Notes under the pieces: generated by a model | Seen by the model: only the letters and a program-made list of their open reading frames with translations | The model's database searches: none | What the model was told of the DNA's origin: nothing | From: Leucaena leucocephala | Taxonomy: Eukaryota > Streptophyta > Magnoliopsida > Fabales > Fabaceae | Reading direction: 5' to 3' | DNA: 64,000 nucleotides | NCBI GenBank assembly: GCA_037074615.1 | Contig: CM073518.1 | Location: forward strand, 806,001 to 870,000 | Shown: one piece after another, positions 23,354-34,540 of the stretch | Numbering within the stretch: the stretch's first letter is position 1 | Layout of the letters: each line of letters starts with the position of its first letter | Program-made: the position numbers and the translations under genes

Positions 23354-24385
23354 ATGGATAACTCCACTCAAGAATCCCGCCTCAGATCCGAACACTCCGT
23401 TACCTATGATTCCCCTTATCCAATCTACGCCATGGCCTTCTCTTCCATCCCTTCTCTTGCTTCTCCACACCAACGAATCGCCGTTGGTAGCTTCATTGAA
23501 GATTACAATAACCGCGTCGATATCATCTCCTTCAACGCCGACTCTCCCTCCATTCGACCCCAACCTTCCCTCTCTTTCGACCACCCCTACCCTCCCACTA
23601 AACTTATGTTCCACCCAAACGCCCACTCTTCTCTTCGAAAGTCCTCCTCCGACCTCCTCGCCACTTCCGGCGACTATCTTCGCCTCTGGGAGGTTCGTGA
23701 AAATTCCGTCGACACAATTTCGCTTCTTAACAATAGCAAGACCAGCGAGTTCTGTGCCCCTTTGACCTCCTTCGATTGGAACGACATCGAACCCAAGAGA
23801 ATTGGGACTTCCAGCATCGACACTACTTGTACTATTTGGGATATCGAAAAGGGGGTTGTCGAAACGCAGTTAATTGCGCACGATAAGGAGGTCTATGACA
23901 TTGCTTGGGGCGAGGCTAGGGTATTTGCGTCTGTTTCGGCGGATGGTTCTGTTAGAATCTTCGATCTGAGGGACAAGGAGCATTCCACGATTATATACGA
24001 GAGTCCGCAGCCAGATACGCCTCTGCTCAGGTTGGCTTGGAATAAGCAGGACCTGAGGTACATGTCCACTATACTGATGGATAGCAATAAGATTGTGATA
24101 TTGGATATTAGATCACCGACCATGCCGGTGGCGGAGTTGGAAAGGCATCGTGCTTGCGTGAATGCCATTGCTTGGGCTCCCCAGAGTAGTAGGCATATTT
24201 GTTCGGCGGGGGATGATTCGCAGGCCCTTATTTGGGAATTGCCTACTGTGGCTGGACCTAATGGAATTGATCCCATGTCTATGTATTCTGCTGGCTCTGA
24301 AATTAATCAACTGCAATGGTCTGCTGCTCAGCCTGACTGGATTGCTATTGCTTTTGCGAACAAGATGCAGCTTTTGAAGGTTTGA
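23354..24385 (+). CDS. TTG1: TRANSPARENT TESTA GLABRA 1 (WD40-repeat regulator)
   Basis: A single-exon ORF of 343 residues starts MDNSTQESRLRSEH, as in TTG1 rather than its paralogues LWD1/LWD2. Diagnostic stretches include SVTYDSPYPIYAMAFSS, NSKTSEFCAPLTSFDWND, DTTCTIWDIEKG, HDKEVYDIAWGEARVFAS and the end ANKMQLLKV. Four or more WD repeats form a beta-propeller that bridges bHLH and MYB proteins in the MBW complex. This complex controls anthocyanin and proanthocyanidin synthesis, trichomes, root hairs and seed-coat mucilage. Length matches the family, and no lesions are visible. A CT-rich leader precedes the ATG. Right after the stop codon, GAG/GTGAGA looks like a splice donor, so a 3' UTR intron is possible. 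Confidence 0.96.
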   Translation: MDNSTQESRLRSEHSVTYDSPYPIYAMAFSSIPSLASPHQRIAVGSFIEDYNNRVDIISFNADSPSIRPQPSLSFDHPYPPTKLMFHPNAHSSLRKSSSDLLATSGDYLRLWEVRENSVDTISLLNNSKTSEFCAPLTSFDWNDIEPKRIGTSSIDTTCTIWDIEKGVVETQLIAHDKEVYDIAWGEARVFASVSADGSVRIFDLRDKEHSTIIYESPQPDTPLLRLAWNKQDLRYMSTILMDSNKIVILDIRSPTMPVAELERHRACVNAIAWAPQSSRHICSAGDDSQALIWELPTVAGPNGIDPMSMYSAGSEINQLQWSAAQPDWIAIAFANKMQLLKV

Positions 24386-26855
24386 GGTGAGAGAACAACT
24401 TCCAATTGAAAATTATTTTCGCAATGTACTGAAGCATGAATTTATACATATAAAGGACTCCTTGACTTAGAATATCATCTTCTTCTGCTCTTAGATAATT
24501 CCTAGTGCCTCCAGACTGTGCCGGTCCTCAGGCCATTTTGGGGATGCTTTTTTGGTATGTGTTTCGCCATCTTTATGGAGAAGATATCAGACTTATCAGT
24601 AACCTTAGTGTTTACTCAAAGAACGATCGCAAGATTTTGTTCCAAGCAATTCAAATACAACTTGGAGTTCTTTGTAATTTCTTATTATTTATTACCCGCC
24701 CAAAGTTAATTCTCCCTTGGATATACATATCAATCATCATGTAAAGTAATTCCAGTTTTCTTTCTTTACTTCCTACTGTATTACTCACCTTGTTCTCTTC
24801 TACTTTAATATTTTCTCTTGTAGGTGTTGTCGTCTACTTACGTATGGAAATATTTGGCAAGACCTTTCGTTTAATATTTTAACTCTGCCTCTTCATTTTC
24901 TTTTCTTTAAACCATGCCTGTTAGAAAAGGATAGCTGGACATGGTGTGGACTTTAAGCTTCTGGTCTATTAGAGATCTTTGAACATTTAAGGAAATTTCA
25001 ACTATGATACATGATTATTCATCGTATAACCATAAAACTTCCCCTTGTGAACTTTGTATTTATACTCAATCCATAACAATTTATCTGAATTATAAGTTGG
25101 GCATATGAAGTTGTTTATTCCTTTTGCTTTTTATTATATGATGTTATTCATAGTTATCACTATATAATCATGACAAGAATCAGAAATCTTGTTTTCTGGT
25201 TCAAATCTCAGGATTCCAGTAGTTTCTGTTCAGAGTTTGATTCATATGGTGATTCATATATGCTTTTCTCCTTAATCTGCTCAAGGTCACCTTCTGTAAT
25301 TAAAGGCATTGTTATTGAACTTGGGTTTGCTCATTGTTGTTGTATCTGCTTTCATATTTATTAATTTAATGTTATATTGTGCCCATTCCATCTGTATGCT
25401 AGCTCTCCATCCCTGTTGCTTGTTGTTAATCTCAATTTCCTAGCATCCTTGCATGTTTTGATGATTTTCTTTTAGCTAGATTTTGCGTATGTCTTCATTG
25501 AAAAATCTCCGTTGTTTATTACATTGTCAAAATTATAAGCACCCTTCTCATTTCTGCTCCATTTGCTACAGTTTATTGTTTCCTTATGCTGCAGATATCC
25601 TCATGATGAGTTGGAAGATATCGACCCACTTGCATGATAGAGGGCTTCCTGTTTTTTCACTCAGATTTGAGCTTGCTTTATAGAAATTGATCTTGATTGG
25701 GAAGGTATGTTTTGGTTCTAAAACCATGGTATTTCCATGTGTTAAGATATGGTTCTGGAGTATTGAATTTTTCTTAGATTCTGTTATAGCTTAGAGGAGC
25801 TGAATTGTTCCCTTGCCTCCCACTTTGTAATCTGTGTACCTGTTTCTTCAACATTCAGTAATGTTTAATTGAGGTGATACAAGTAATGTAACTTAGTGGG
25901 ATTTCAAATCTATAATTATCGCTGCATATTAGGATGTCTAGATGAATTATAGTTTTGCTTGTTTCTTGCGATAACGTAATCTAGATGCAAGAAGTGAAGT
26001 GAAGGGCATTTGATTAAATAGCTATCCAGTATCACTGTTAACAGTTGGGAATACTGCAATACCTTTCGTTAATTGAAGAGAACAGCTCTTGTGGATTCGA
26101 AATAGTTACAGGTAAATCTTAGCTTTTTAGAAGAGATATATTAAGTTTGCCAAAATATAAAAGAAGATGAATCAGCTCATATGACGTGAGACATGGGTGT
26201 TTTTGCAGTGTAAATTTAGATGGTTGTTTTCATCTTCAAAATAACATGGTCTTCATGCCAAATTTATTTATTATGTACAAGTACTAAGTTGATAGATGAT
26301 TGCGACGACTACTCTATGCTAGTCGTTCAGTTCAAGGAATTTTGGTAATTATCCATAATTATAGAAAAGTTGGTCCCTATTTTCGGTGGATGAATTACCA
26401 AACTAAAGTCTTTGACCTATGCCTGCATGAAAAGATGATTTCCCAAAATGATCCTTTCGTGGCATTAATTCTCAAGGGAAACAAGAAAAAAACACACTCA
26501 GTTTTCTTTGAATTAAGTTCTTTTATTAATCCTTTTTATTTCAAAGAGAGTCTTGGGTACTCACAAGTCACAAGTCATCTTATTATATGTATATTTTTTT
26601 GGTATTGTTATATATTTATTAAAATTGATATTGAGAGCGTTCAAATTCCTGGGGAGGGTGGGGATGGAATCCACTACTCAACCCGTGGTGATTAATTCCG
26701 CTCCACCAAAAGAAAGTGCCCCGTCGATACTTTTGGACCACAGGAGAAGAACCCAGTCTTAGCAGATGAAATGATAAGGCTTTTTTTAAAATAAATTGTA
26801 CACGTATAAATATATAAAAATATAAATTAATTCTTCACCCCAGTAACCCACCGCT
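24386..26855. other. TTG1 3' flank and spacer
   Basis: T-rich sequence with only short unrelated ORFs. The first part is probably TTG1 3' UTR. The stretch 26640-26770 is locally GC-richer and may be a degenerate repeat of unknown type. Confidence 0.45.
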
Positions 26856-27365
26856 TGTTTGGATATCAATTTTAAAAATTAATTTTAGCTAAAATTTTAG
26901 TTTAAATTTTTTTATACCAACAGTTATTTTTATTGAGAATTGATTTTAGACAAAATCTCAATTTGAAACCTATATTTTGAATAAACTACTGAAAATAATT
27001 TTTGGTTTGAAACCTAGGTTATGGATTATTCAATTACTATTCTACTCATACTTTTTTTTACACCATCTCTCTTCTCTTATCTCTCTTTTTCTCTTTCCTC
27101 TCTCTTCTCTTATTTTTCTCTCTCTCTCTCCTCTCTCCTCTCTACACTCTCTTCTCTCTTCCTTTTTTTCTCTATCATCTTTCCTCTCTCTTACTTTTAA
27201 TCAAATCATGGTAATTTACCAATACAAAAAGTGATTATACTATTAATCATCCAAACATTTCTATTCCCAAAATCTATTCTTCCCAAAATTTATTTTTCTC
27301 AAAATCTATTCTCCAAAATTTATTTTTCCCGGAATCTATTCTCTAAAAGCTAATCAAAACACACT
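26856..27365. mobile_element. MITE of the TGTTTGGATA family, copy A
   Basis: It starts TGTTTGGATATC and ends near AATCAAAACACAC, an imperfect inverted copy. Inside are AT-rich arms (AAATCTATTCTC repeated), the segment TTATGGATTATTCAATTAC, a roughly 130-base CT-rich core and AATCAAATCAT. The same order occurs at 62149-62672, which is the main evidence for a dispersed family. No transposase is encoded; the 85-codon ORF in the CT core is a compositional artefact. Confidence 0.7.
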
Positions 27366-27726
27366 CTAATACTGTCCATATTTTATTTGGAATTTTTTTA
27401 ATAAGCTATTTTACATTTTAAATTCAAATATTATTTCGCAGGACAATTTGCTGCAAAAAAACATTCATTTCAATAATATTGATTCATTAAATAAAAATTT
27501 AATATTCTACATATTATAATTTTAATAATAATTAATCGTGTGACTTAGACTTAATTAGATTGAAATTGACCTAATGAATTTAATCTCAGAAGACCCAGGA
27601 TGAGAAACGAGAATATCTGATTCCAAGCAATCTTCAATTTCCACCTCTCCTTCTTTTTCCTACTCACAAATCGACCGTCCCCTCTCCCTCGCCTTCCTCC
27701 TTCCTCTTCCTTACCTCTCACCCACC

Positions 27727-27801
27727 ATGGACCTCACCATCAACAATCCACCTTTGCTGCAAGAAAATCACCTCTTTCACTCTGGAAATCACCGTTGTTG
27801 A
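27727..27801 (+). promoter_or_regulatory. Upstream ORF of 24 codons in the Nudix-like gene leader
   Basis: An ATG in a strong context (CACCATGG) opens 24 codons and stops with TGA at 27799-27801. One base separates this stop from the main ATG at 27803. Such spacing would allow termination-coupled reinitiation or reduce main-ORF translation if the transcript starts upstream of 27727. Confidence 0.55.
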
Positions 27802-27802
27802 C

Positions 27803-28690
27803 ATGTCGCCGCCGCCGCCACTGGCCAACATCCACGACAACCTTCTTCCTCATCCCCACAAACTCCTCGCCTTACCGGATCTCTTCCTCACAGCCCTCTC
27901 TGTTTGCTTCCTCTTCACGTCCTCCTCTAAGTCCATCGTCTCCCCCAGATGCCCTTTTCTCTCTTTCCCCCTGAACCCTCGTCGCTTTCTTAAAATCCCC
28001 GCCATGTCCCACTCCTCATCGAACCATAAGATGAATCTGCTCTCTCGTCGCCACAACTTCGCCTCTCCCCAGTCTCTCTCCGAGTGGCTCAAGACCCGTT
28101 TGCCGTCTGACTCCTTCGCTTCCTGGGGTGTGAAGCCCGGCACCAAGAACGTTCACAACCTCTGGCTCGAACTCTCTGAAGGCGAAACCTCTCTCGCGGA
28201 CTCCACTCCTCCGGTTCGTACGGTTCAGGTTGTTACGGTTCGAGTCATCGGCAAAGATGGGAAAATTTTGGTTGAGTCATACCAGGAGTTGTCGGACGGG
28301 AATGTCAGAAAACGGGGCCGACCCTTGTCGGAGAAGATGAAGCCCAGTGAGGACCCAGAATCGGCTGCCATGAGGGCGATCAAAGAAGAGCTTGGCTCTG
28401 TGGTTTTTGGGTCTGAGGTCGATTTGGACGTCTTTGAAATTGTGACGATTGATCCGAATTCGTATGAGATGAAGGTGGAGGAGCGGAATTCGGATTCGTA
28501 TCCGGGTTTGCCTGGTTGCTACGTTTTGCATTCCTTGAATGTAACGGTCGAGGGGTTGCCGGAGGGAGATTTTTGTACGTTTGAGGTTGATGAGTATGGA
28601 AATATTGACGAAAAAAGTGTCGCTGACAAGGCGGTCTCTGTGAAGAAGCATTACTGGACATGGGTTAGTGCTGATTCAATAGAATCCTGA
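27803..28690 (+). CDS. Nudix-like domain protein, unnamed plant family
   Basis: This is a single-exon ORF of 295 residues. The N-terminus (about 1-67) is hydrophobic, basic and Ser/Pro-rich and could be an organelle-targeting or anchor segment. An internal ATG in good context at 28004 (MSHSSSNHK) may be the true start of a 228-residue cytosolic form. The core has WGVKPGTKNVHNLWLEL, then a region like a Nudix box around residues 172-198 (GRPLSEKM ... AMRAIKEELGS). In that motif the REUxEE signature reads RAIKEE, so one metal-binding Glu position is Ala and the glycine-to-helix spacing is long. Hydrolase activity is therefore uncertain. The C-terminus KKHYWTWVS looks conserved. I do not know a named function. 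Confidence 0.75.
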   Translation: MSPPPPLANIHDNLLPHPHKLLALPDLFLTALSVCFLFTSSSKSIVSPRCPFLSFPLNPRRFLKIPAMSHSSSNHKMNLLSRRHNFASPQSLSEWLKTRLPSDSFASWGVKPGTKNVHNLWLELSEGETSLADSTPPVRTVQVVTVRVIGKDGKILVESYQELSDGNVRKRGRPLSEKMKPSEDPESAAMRAIKEELGSVVFGSEVDLDVFEIVTIDPNSYEMKVEERNSDSYPGLPGCYVLHSLNVTVEGLPEGDFCTFEVDEYGNIDEKSVADKAVSVKKHYWTWVSADSIES

Positions 28691-31600
28691 TTTGAAGTTA
28701 TGAGTTGAAGCTAACATTTTGAACTTCAGTTTTTTATACGGTATGATAGGAATAAATTTCATCTTGTAAAGTGATATGAGGTTTTGGTAAATAAGTTCAG
28801 ACCCTATCATTCTCCCTCATAGTTTTAGATGGAGTTATACTGCAATTGCCAGATGATATCTTTGTGGCGAGCTCAGTTTTCAACACGTATAGTTTTTTGC
28901 TTGTTCCTTTGTAATTATGCGGCATTAGCAACGTTGGTTGTAAAACCGGATAATCGGACTATGATTTTTGCGATAATCTTTCAATATCATGACATGCTTG
29001 ATGCTGATATCGGTCATATGGTGGATAGCTTCTGCGATATGAACTCTGTTGAGTAAAGGAATATTTTCAAGGCAACTTATGGTGAAGGTTACTTTTCTTG
29101 AATGCGTGCCATCACTTGTCAGCAAAAAATAGACATAATGATATAATTAATAACTTGTTTCAGTGGTTCAAAACTTGTTTTGCTTGGCTAACATTTTAGA
29201 TTAGTACACTAATAGCCTACTGATGATCCATGATGTCTTAAAATGTTCTGATAGGCTATTGATCATATGTACTCTATATTATTAGGTGTCTTAAGGTATA
29301 TCACTGGGCTATTACTTGTTAGATCCATTTCCAAAATTTTGAAGACATGCTTTGGATTCTATAACTGAATTCTCCAGGGACTTTTTTCTCTCACAACATC
29401 TTGTCAGGGGTTTTAGAATCTGGACATGAGATATAGTTGACTCTGTCATAGGCTAAGTTTTGATTTTTAGATTGAAGCTCTGTATTGGCATTACTTTGTT
29501 GAATATGTTGGTGAAGTGCATTAAGTAGAGTCAATAATCTAATATGTTCATTGTAGTTTTGGATGGCAACGGAAGTCAAGTAATTTCTTGCAGCTCGAAA
29601 CTGGGCTTAATGAGATGCTGATAAGCTGGTACCGCTTTAGGCTGTTTTTGTATGCTTCTGTCTTCATGTGGACTGAGTAGAAAGGACTTTGATGTGTTTT
29701 ATTATCTTGTCATGCTCTATGATCAAGTGGAACTTTGATTAAAAAGCGGTTAAGTGTGGGGTTAGTGAGTATTCTCTCTGAGTAGTTCATATGAAGAGTG
29801 GATTTATCCAAGAAAACTGATCATACCAGTCATGCAACACTCTGATGGTATCTGGGAAGATAGTGTAAATGGTACAATGGTGTGGTACTTCAGAGTTATA
29901 CAAGATATAACTAATATAGCCTGCAACTCAAGTTTGCCGATTGATTCCCCTCAAAGATATAGCCTCAGCTACACATCGCTGCTATTCTTAGAGGTGTCAG
30001 TATCGATACGGTTAAAATGAGAGCCTAAGCCGGGGTGGTGGGGTCCTCCTTGACAGAGTAAATTGTGTTTTTCAAGTACTTGTGCAGTTCACAAAACAGA
30101 GGAGACTAGCCGGCAAACCCAGGCTCCTGGCATTTGTCTCGCACATTCATATGCATCCTCTGTGTACGCATACATGTGTGTTCGTGCTAATATGCCAAAT
30201 TTAGTGGGTTTATTCTTTTGGTGTGTTTGGAATTATGGTGAAACTGTGTTTTTTCTTTTTGACGGATAATAAAGGATTTTTAAGATTTCATGTTTGTTTG
30301 TGTTATTAAAAAAAAGAAAAGAAAAGAAAGCTTGTCTCACATTCATGGATTAATAACTGTTAGTAGGATACTTGTCAGTAGATGGACAGAATAAAAGTTG
30401 CCTTCTCTAAATAATTTTAAAATTATCCTTTGTTTTTTTTATTCTTTCTCCTCTCTCCTCTATCGTTTGCCTCTTCTCACATCTTCAGTCTTCTTCACTT
30501 GCCGTCATCATGGGTTGCGCTCATCCCTTCAAATTTAGAAGCCGTCGTCAGTCATAGGTCAAGATGTAGAACTAGGAGAAGTGAACGATGGAGGAAGACG
30601 AAGAACAGGAGTCGGCATCAGCATCATCTTTAGGGCTTGCCAGCTACAGCATCGTGGGCATCGTTGTGGTAGAAGACAACGTCTTGTCAATGACACAGAG
30701 AAAATAGAAGAGAAGGGGAAAAAGGGGAAGAATTTTTTTTTATAAAATATATAATTTCTGATAATTTACCAATCAAATTTTTTTTTCTAATAATAATAAT
30801 CATCTAAACACTTATTTTTTTAGAATTATTTTTTTATAAACCTTTTTTTATATTTTTTTTTAAAAATTGTTCAAATTTTTTTTTATAAACTTGTTTTAAA
30901 AGTTTATTCAAATGATCCTTTTGACAATTTTGTGATTCAAGGTTTTTCTTCAAAAAAAGCAACAGTGGTGGAGTTATTTTTGTCCACATCATAATTTTAT
31001 ACTTCTGATATTTAATATAATAGTTAATTAATTTTTTTTATAAATTAAAAAAATTAAATAAATTATTTAATTATAATTAATATAAAAATTAATCGATTAA
31101 TTTAAATATATTATAAAATATATAGTATAAATTTATCCTAAAATATAAAATTTACCTATAATTAATTAATTTAATTAACTAGGATCCTATATTAAAAATT
31201 AGGAGTAATAATTTTAACGAGAGTGAGAGAAGAATCTGATATGAAATTAGGTACGGACTTTAAGTGCGTCTACTTTTGCAGGTGGTACGGCTTCTACGCT
31301 TATAAGCACTTGATAAACTATTAGTTCAGGGGCATGGTGTGTCGCATTTGAAAAAATAGTTCACTTCATAACCGAGTGTTGAAATTATGCTTAAGCATCC
31401 CTGGGTATGCTTCTTGTCTTAAGATTCTTAAAACTAAAGAATTGACACGAAATTGGCAGATTCTTGGCGAGAAAACCCCCAATTTCGGTCTTGTCTGTTT
31501 GTCTTGGAAACTCCGCTATATAAAGAACCCGTCTGAAGGAATAACAACAAGGGGATAAAGCACAGACAACGATCTAACAAGCATGTTTTTTTTCCATTCA

Positions 31601-31776
31601 CACTTGTTAAATTCTAACTTGCAGTCCTATCATTCATACACACATACATATTTTAATCACAAATCTCTTGGTTGCATGATTAAATTAATTAACACCAACC
31701 AGAAGCAGAAATTAGAGAACTTGAGAGGGATCTCACAAATGATAGTAGTAGATTCGTTATACTAATGGAAGTCGGT
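28691..31776. other. Spacer between the Nudix-like and NHL genes
   Basis: 3' flank of the Nudix-like gene followed by T-rich DNA without a gene. Part of it (30219-30920) may be a degenerate repeat and is listed separately. About 30980-31200 is extremely AT-rich. Confidence 0.5.
30219..30920. mobile_element. Possible degenerate MITE
   Basis: The left side begins GGTGTGTTTGGAATTATGG and the right side ends near AGTTTATTCAAATGATCC. AT-rich arms surround a CT-rich and then a purine-rich core (about 30430-30740). The design resembles the 26856 and 62149 elements, but the ends are weak and the call is tentative. Confidence 0.3.
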
Positions 31777-32415
31777 TTAAACTGTGGTAGAACACTGAGA
31801 AGCCTGGTTTGAAGTGAGAGGAACAGGAGGCATGGAGGGCTCGAACGCCATGACCGAAACACAATTAACATGAAACCCATAATGCCCAGTGACCCACGTC
31901 GCCACTTTCCACCGAAGCCTTCCACTTACTTTCAGATTCAAAACCAGTCTTCCAACTGTTTGATCACGACCCATTTCATAGCCAAGTGAGGGAGCCACAG
32001 GGACTTCAGCTCCTACCAGAGAAGCCGTCAAGAGATTGCTCTCTTCATGATCTTGATAGAACGGTGGCAGAGAGGTATATGAAGTTATGAGCTGGCCCTT
32101 GTAGGTTGCGTATACTTGGTAGTCGTCATAGTAAATGGCGACTTTCTGGTTTGGGTTCTTTGAGAGAAGCGTGAGCTGAAGGGAAGAGTTTACGTGGGAT
32201 CCTAAGAGACTGAGCTGGTAGATATCAACTTGTTGGAGGGAGAATTGAGGCTTGGCAGGACGGAGGATGACCCATAAGGCAAGTGATAGCAGAAGAATTG
32301 CAGTGATGAATGAAGAGAGAGCCAAGAAGAGCTTCTTGCAGCTGTTCTTTTCAATCTTGAAGCCTTGCTTGTACTGAGCACAGTGTTTTGGAGATTTTAT
32401 TGTGATTTGAGACAT
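31777..32415 (-). CDS. LEA_2 / NDR1-HIN1-like (NHL) membrane protein
   Basis: An intronless minus-strand ORF of 212 residues. A basic N-terminus (SPKHCAQYKQGFKIEKNSC) is followed by one transmembrane helix at about 28-52 (LFLALSSFITAILLLSLALW). The LEA_2 domain follows, with the family signature KNPNQKVAIYYDDYQVYATY and a conserved SLPPFYQ. This matches NHL proteins, which are plasma-membrane-anchored and often induced in defence, senescence or stress. Length agrees with the family. There is no C-terminal GPI-type hydrophobic tail; the end is Ser/Thr-rich. Which NHL subgroup it belongs to cannot be settled by eye. Confidence 0.88.
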   Translation of the reverse strand: MSQITIKSPKHCAQYKQGFKIEKNSCKKLFLALSSFITAILLLSLALWVILRPAKPQFSLQQVDIYQLSLLGSHVNSSLQLTLLSKNPNQKVAIYYDDYQVYATYKGQLITSYTSLPPFYQDHEESNLLTASLVGAEVPVAPSLGYEMGRDQTVGRLVLNLKVSGRLRWKVATWVTGHYGFHVNCVSVMAFEPSMPPVPLTSNQASQCSTTV

Positions 32416-32618
32416 TGACTAGGCAGAAGGATAGTTATTAGTACTGTGAGGAAGATGAGAGCAAGGGAGGGTAGAAGAGGATCAGTAATTCACTTCAGAA
32501 ATAACCAGAGGGGTGGGATGGGTTATACATAGAGCAAAAACCTGAGTTAATTTGTCCCATGCCATGCTTTTTTGGGTATTAATTAAGTTGCTATTTGCAA
32601 AACCTGAAAAACACGGAC

Positions 32619-32636
32619 GTGTGTGTGTGTGTGTGT
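32619..32636. repeat. (GT)9 microsatellite
   Basis: Nine perfect GT units about 200 bases upstream of the NHL start codon, within its likely promoter. Confidence 0.9.
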
Positions 32637-32940
32637 CATACGTATAGGTATATATAGCTGTACTAGATGTTTGGATGAGTATATTGAATCATTTGAGTAA
32701 CAAAGACTTTTAAAATACATCCTTAAAGTTTTGCGCGTGAAAGAACTGTATGCTTTGCTGAAATATAGCAGAAACAGTGGTTTACAAGTTCTTGCCGGAA
32801 AAAGTTAAGGGAAATTTAGTGTTGTGGACCATGCAAAAACCTATTTCATACTGTCAAAATAGGTTTAAGGTTTATGTGTAATCTGATCCATGTGAAGATG
32901 TGGATCCTTCCATCATTGTCGACCATTTTCTAAACCAAAT

Positions 32941-32982
32941 GCTTGTTGCTTGTTGCTTGTTGCTTGTTGCTTGTTGCTTATT
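32941..32982. repeat. Heptamer tandem repeat (GCTTGTT)
   Basis: Five perfect 7-base units followed by one unit with G changed to A (GCTTATT). It is a minisatellite-like array 530 bases upstream of the NHL gene. Confidence 0.92.
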
Positions 32983-34329
32983 GCAAGCAATTATGTGGAA
33001 CAAGGTTTCGGTGGGACAAGCAATGCCTTTATAGGCCACAAACTACATTGGCATACGAAGTACAGCAAAATTTCACACCTGAACTCCGTAGAAAGTGCAG
33101 AAAAGTAATTTTACTGCTAAATATATAGAATATGAGTGCTTGTACCGCAAAACGCTTTGGTCACTTTCCTACTTTTTCATAATGAAATGAATGAGACCAC
33201 CATGAAACGCTACCATCCAAATTTGTGGCTATTAACTGTCCCCAATCCAGCATGCTCTCCTTGGTGCTATTTAGTGCGCAATCCTTTCCTGAAACTCAAA
33301 GTCCATCGCAGGCAAGAACTGAAGAACTTTTCCCCGCACTTTAATTACTTGAAAATTGAATCAAACCCATGAGCTTGATGCTTTATTAATAGCTTTCACA
33401 ATGGAATTGATTCAGTTCTGTATGATCAATAATTCACAGAAAGACTCGGTTAAAGGCTGTTGCCTCTAGCACTAGAAGGTGAACAAATTTTGCTCTATCA
33501 ATCTGAATTACTATATTCGGACACACAAGGGTTCCATAGAAATTAATGGACAATGATAGAACTGGGAAAAGATGAAGCAATTAGCCGCACGATGATGTGC
33601 ATGTCACTGGTGATGAGTACCAGCTGTAATCACGAAAGGGTACACATGGGTACAAAAGAGGACGCCCATTTAATAGCAGGAGGGTCCCACATACGCATAA
33701 GTACTCCTTTTTAGTCCCTCTACTGAAAAAATTCATAAATAATCCTCATCCAATTTATCAATGCAAAATTAATATAAAATTTATGAAAACACTGTACTCT
33801 TTAAAATTTGTGAACATTGTATTATAAGGGGTAAAATCTAATTATAAATGAGGGGGCAGCTATATTGGACGTGAGTGCTGATAAAAGAAAATGTAGATAT
33901 GCTGATAAAAGAAAACGGGGGGAACTCTTTTCATTCATAAATATTGAGACTTGTGAATTTAACGGAGCAAGCAGAAAGTGAGGGAAATCTGCAGAATTTA
34001 AGAAATGACTTCTTTAATAGATTCTGCTTTTGATGTTGAAAAGGACTGACACGAGTGATTGTTTTTAATTATTATTTGAGGGCCCTAACTCAGTTTTAGA
34101 CGCTTGAGATAAATAGTCAATTAGCCATTAAAGTGTTTATGTGATGATCATGTGATTCACATCATGCAAATGAATATACAGTCGGTGAACTATTTCTTAG
34201 GCATGAATCAGTGCATGGTAATTTGGCAATATGGGGAGCCTACCCTACTACTGGGCAAGTCTGATATTAAAAGTTAGCTTAGCTTTTAAAGCTTCCTCTT
34301 TTTTTCCTTCCCAGTTAAAGGTTGTTCTT

Positions 34330-34540
34330 CCAGATTTTTTTGAAAAAAAAATTAGGTGAATTAAGTGAGAGAGCTCACCAAAATTAAGTTATGCTTCTAG
34401 ACTTAAAAAGTATTTATAGAGATACTTATAAAAGATCACCTGTCAACAAAATACTCATGTCAGTAACGAAATTTAAACTCACGACCTTATAAATTATAAG
34501 TTAACTTCTTACCAATTGAATCAATTTTCGTAATATTAAA
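34330..34540 (-). mobile_element. Possible degenerate tRNA-related SINE
   Basis: Read on the minus strand, CAATTGGTAAGAAG resembles a tRNA A box, and about 25 bases later GGTCGTGAGTTTAAATT resembles a decayed B box. This is a common plant SINE head. No target duplication was found. Confidence 0.35.

Noticed and set aside
26977..27234. 85-codon Ser/Leu/Phe ORF
   Set aside because: It is encoded by the CT-rich MITE core and is a low-complexity artefact.
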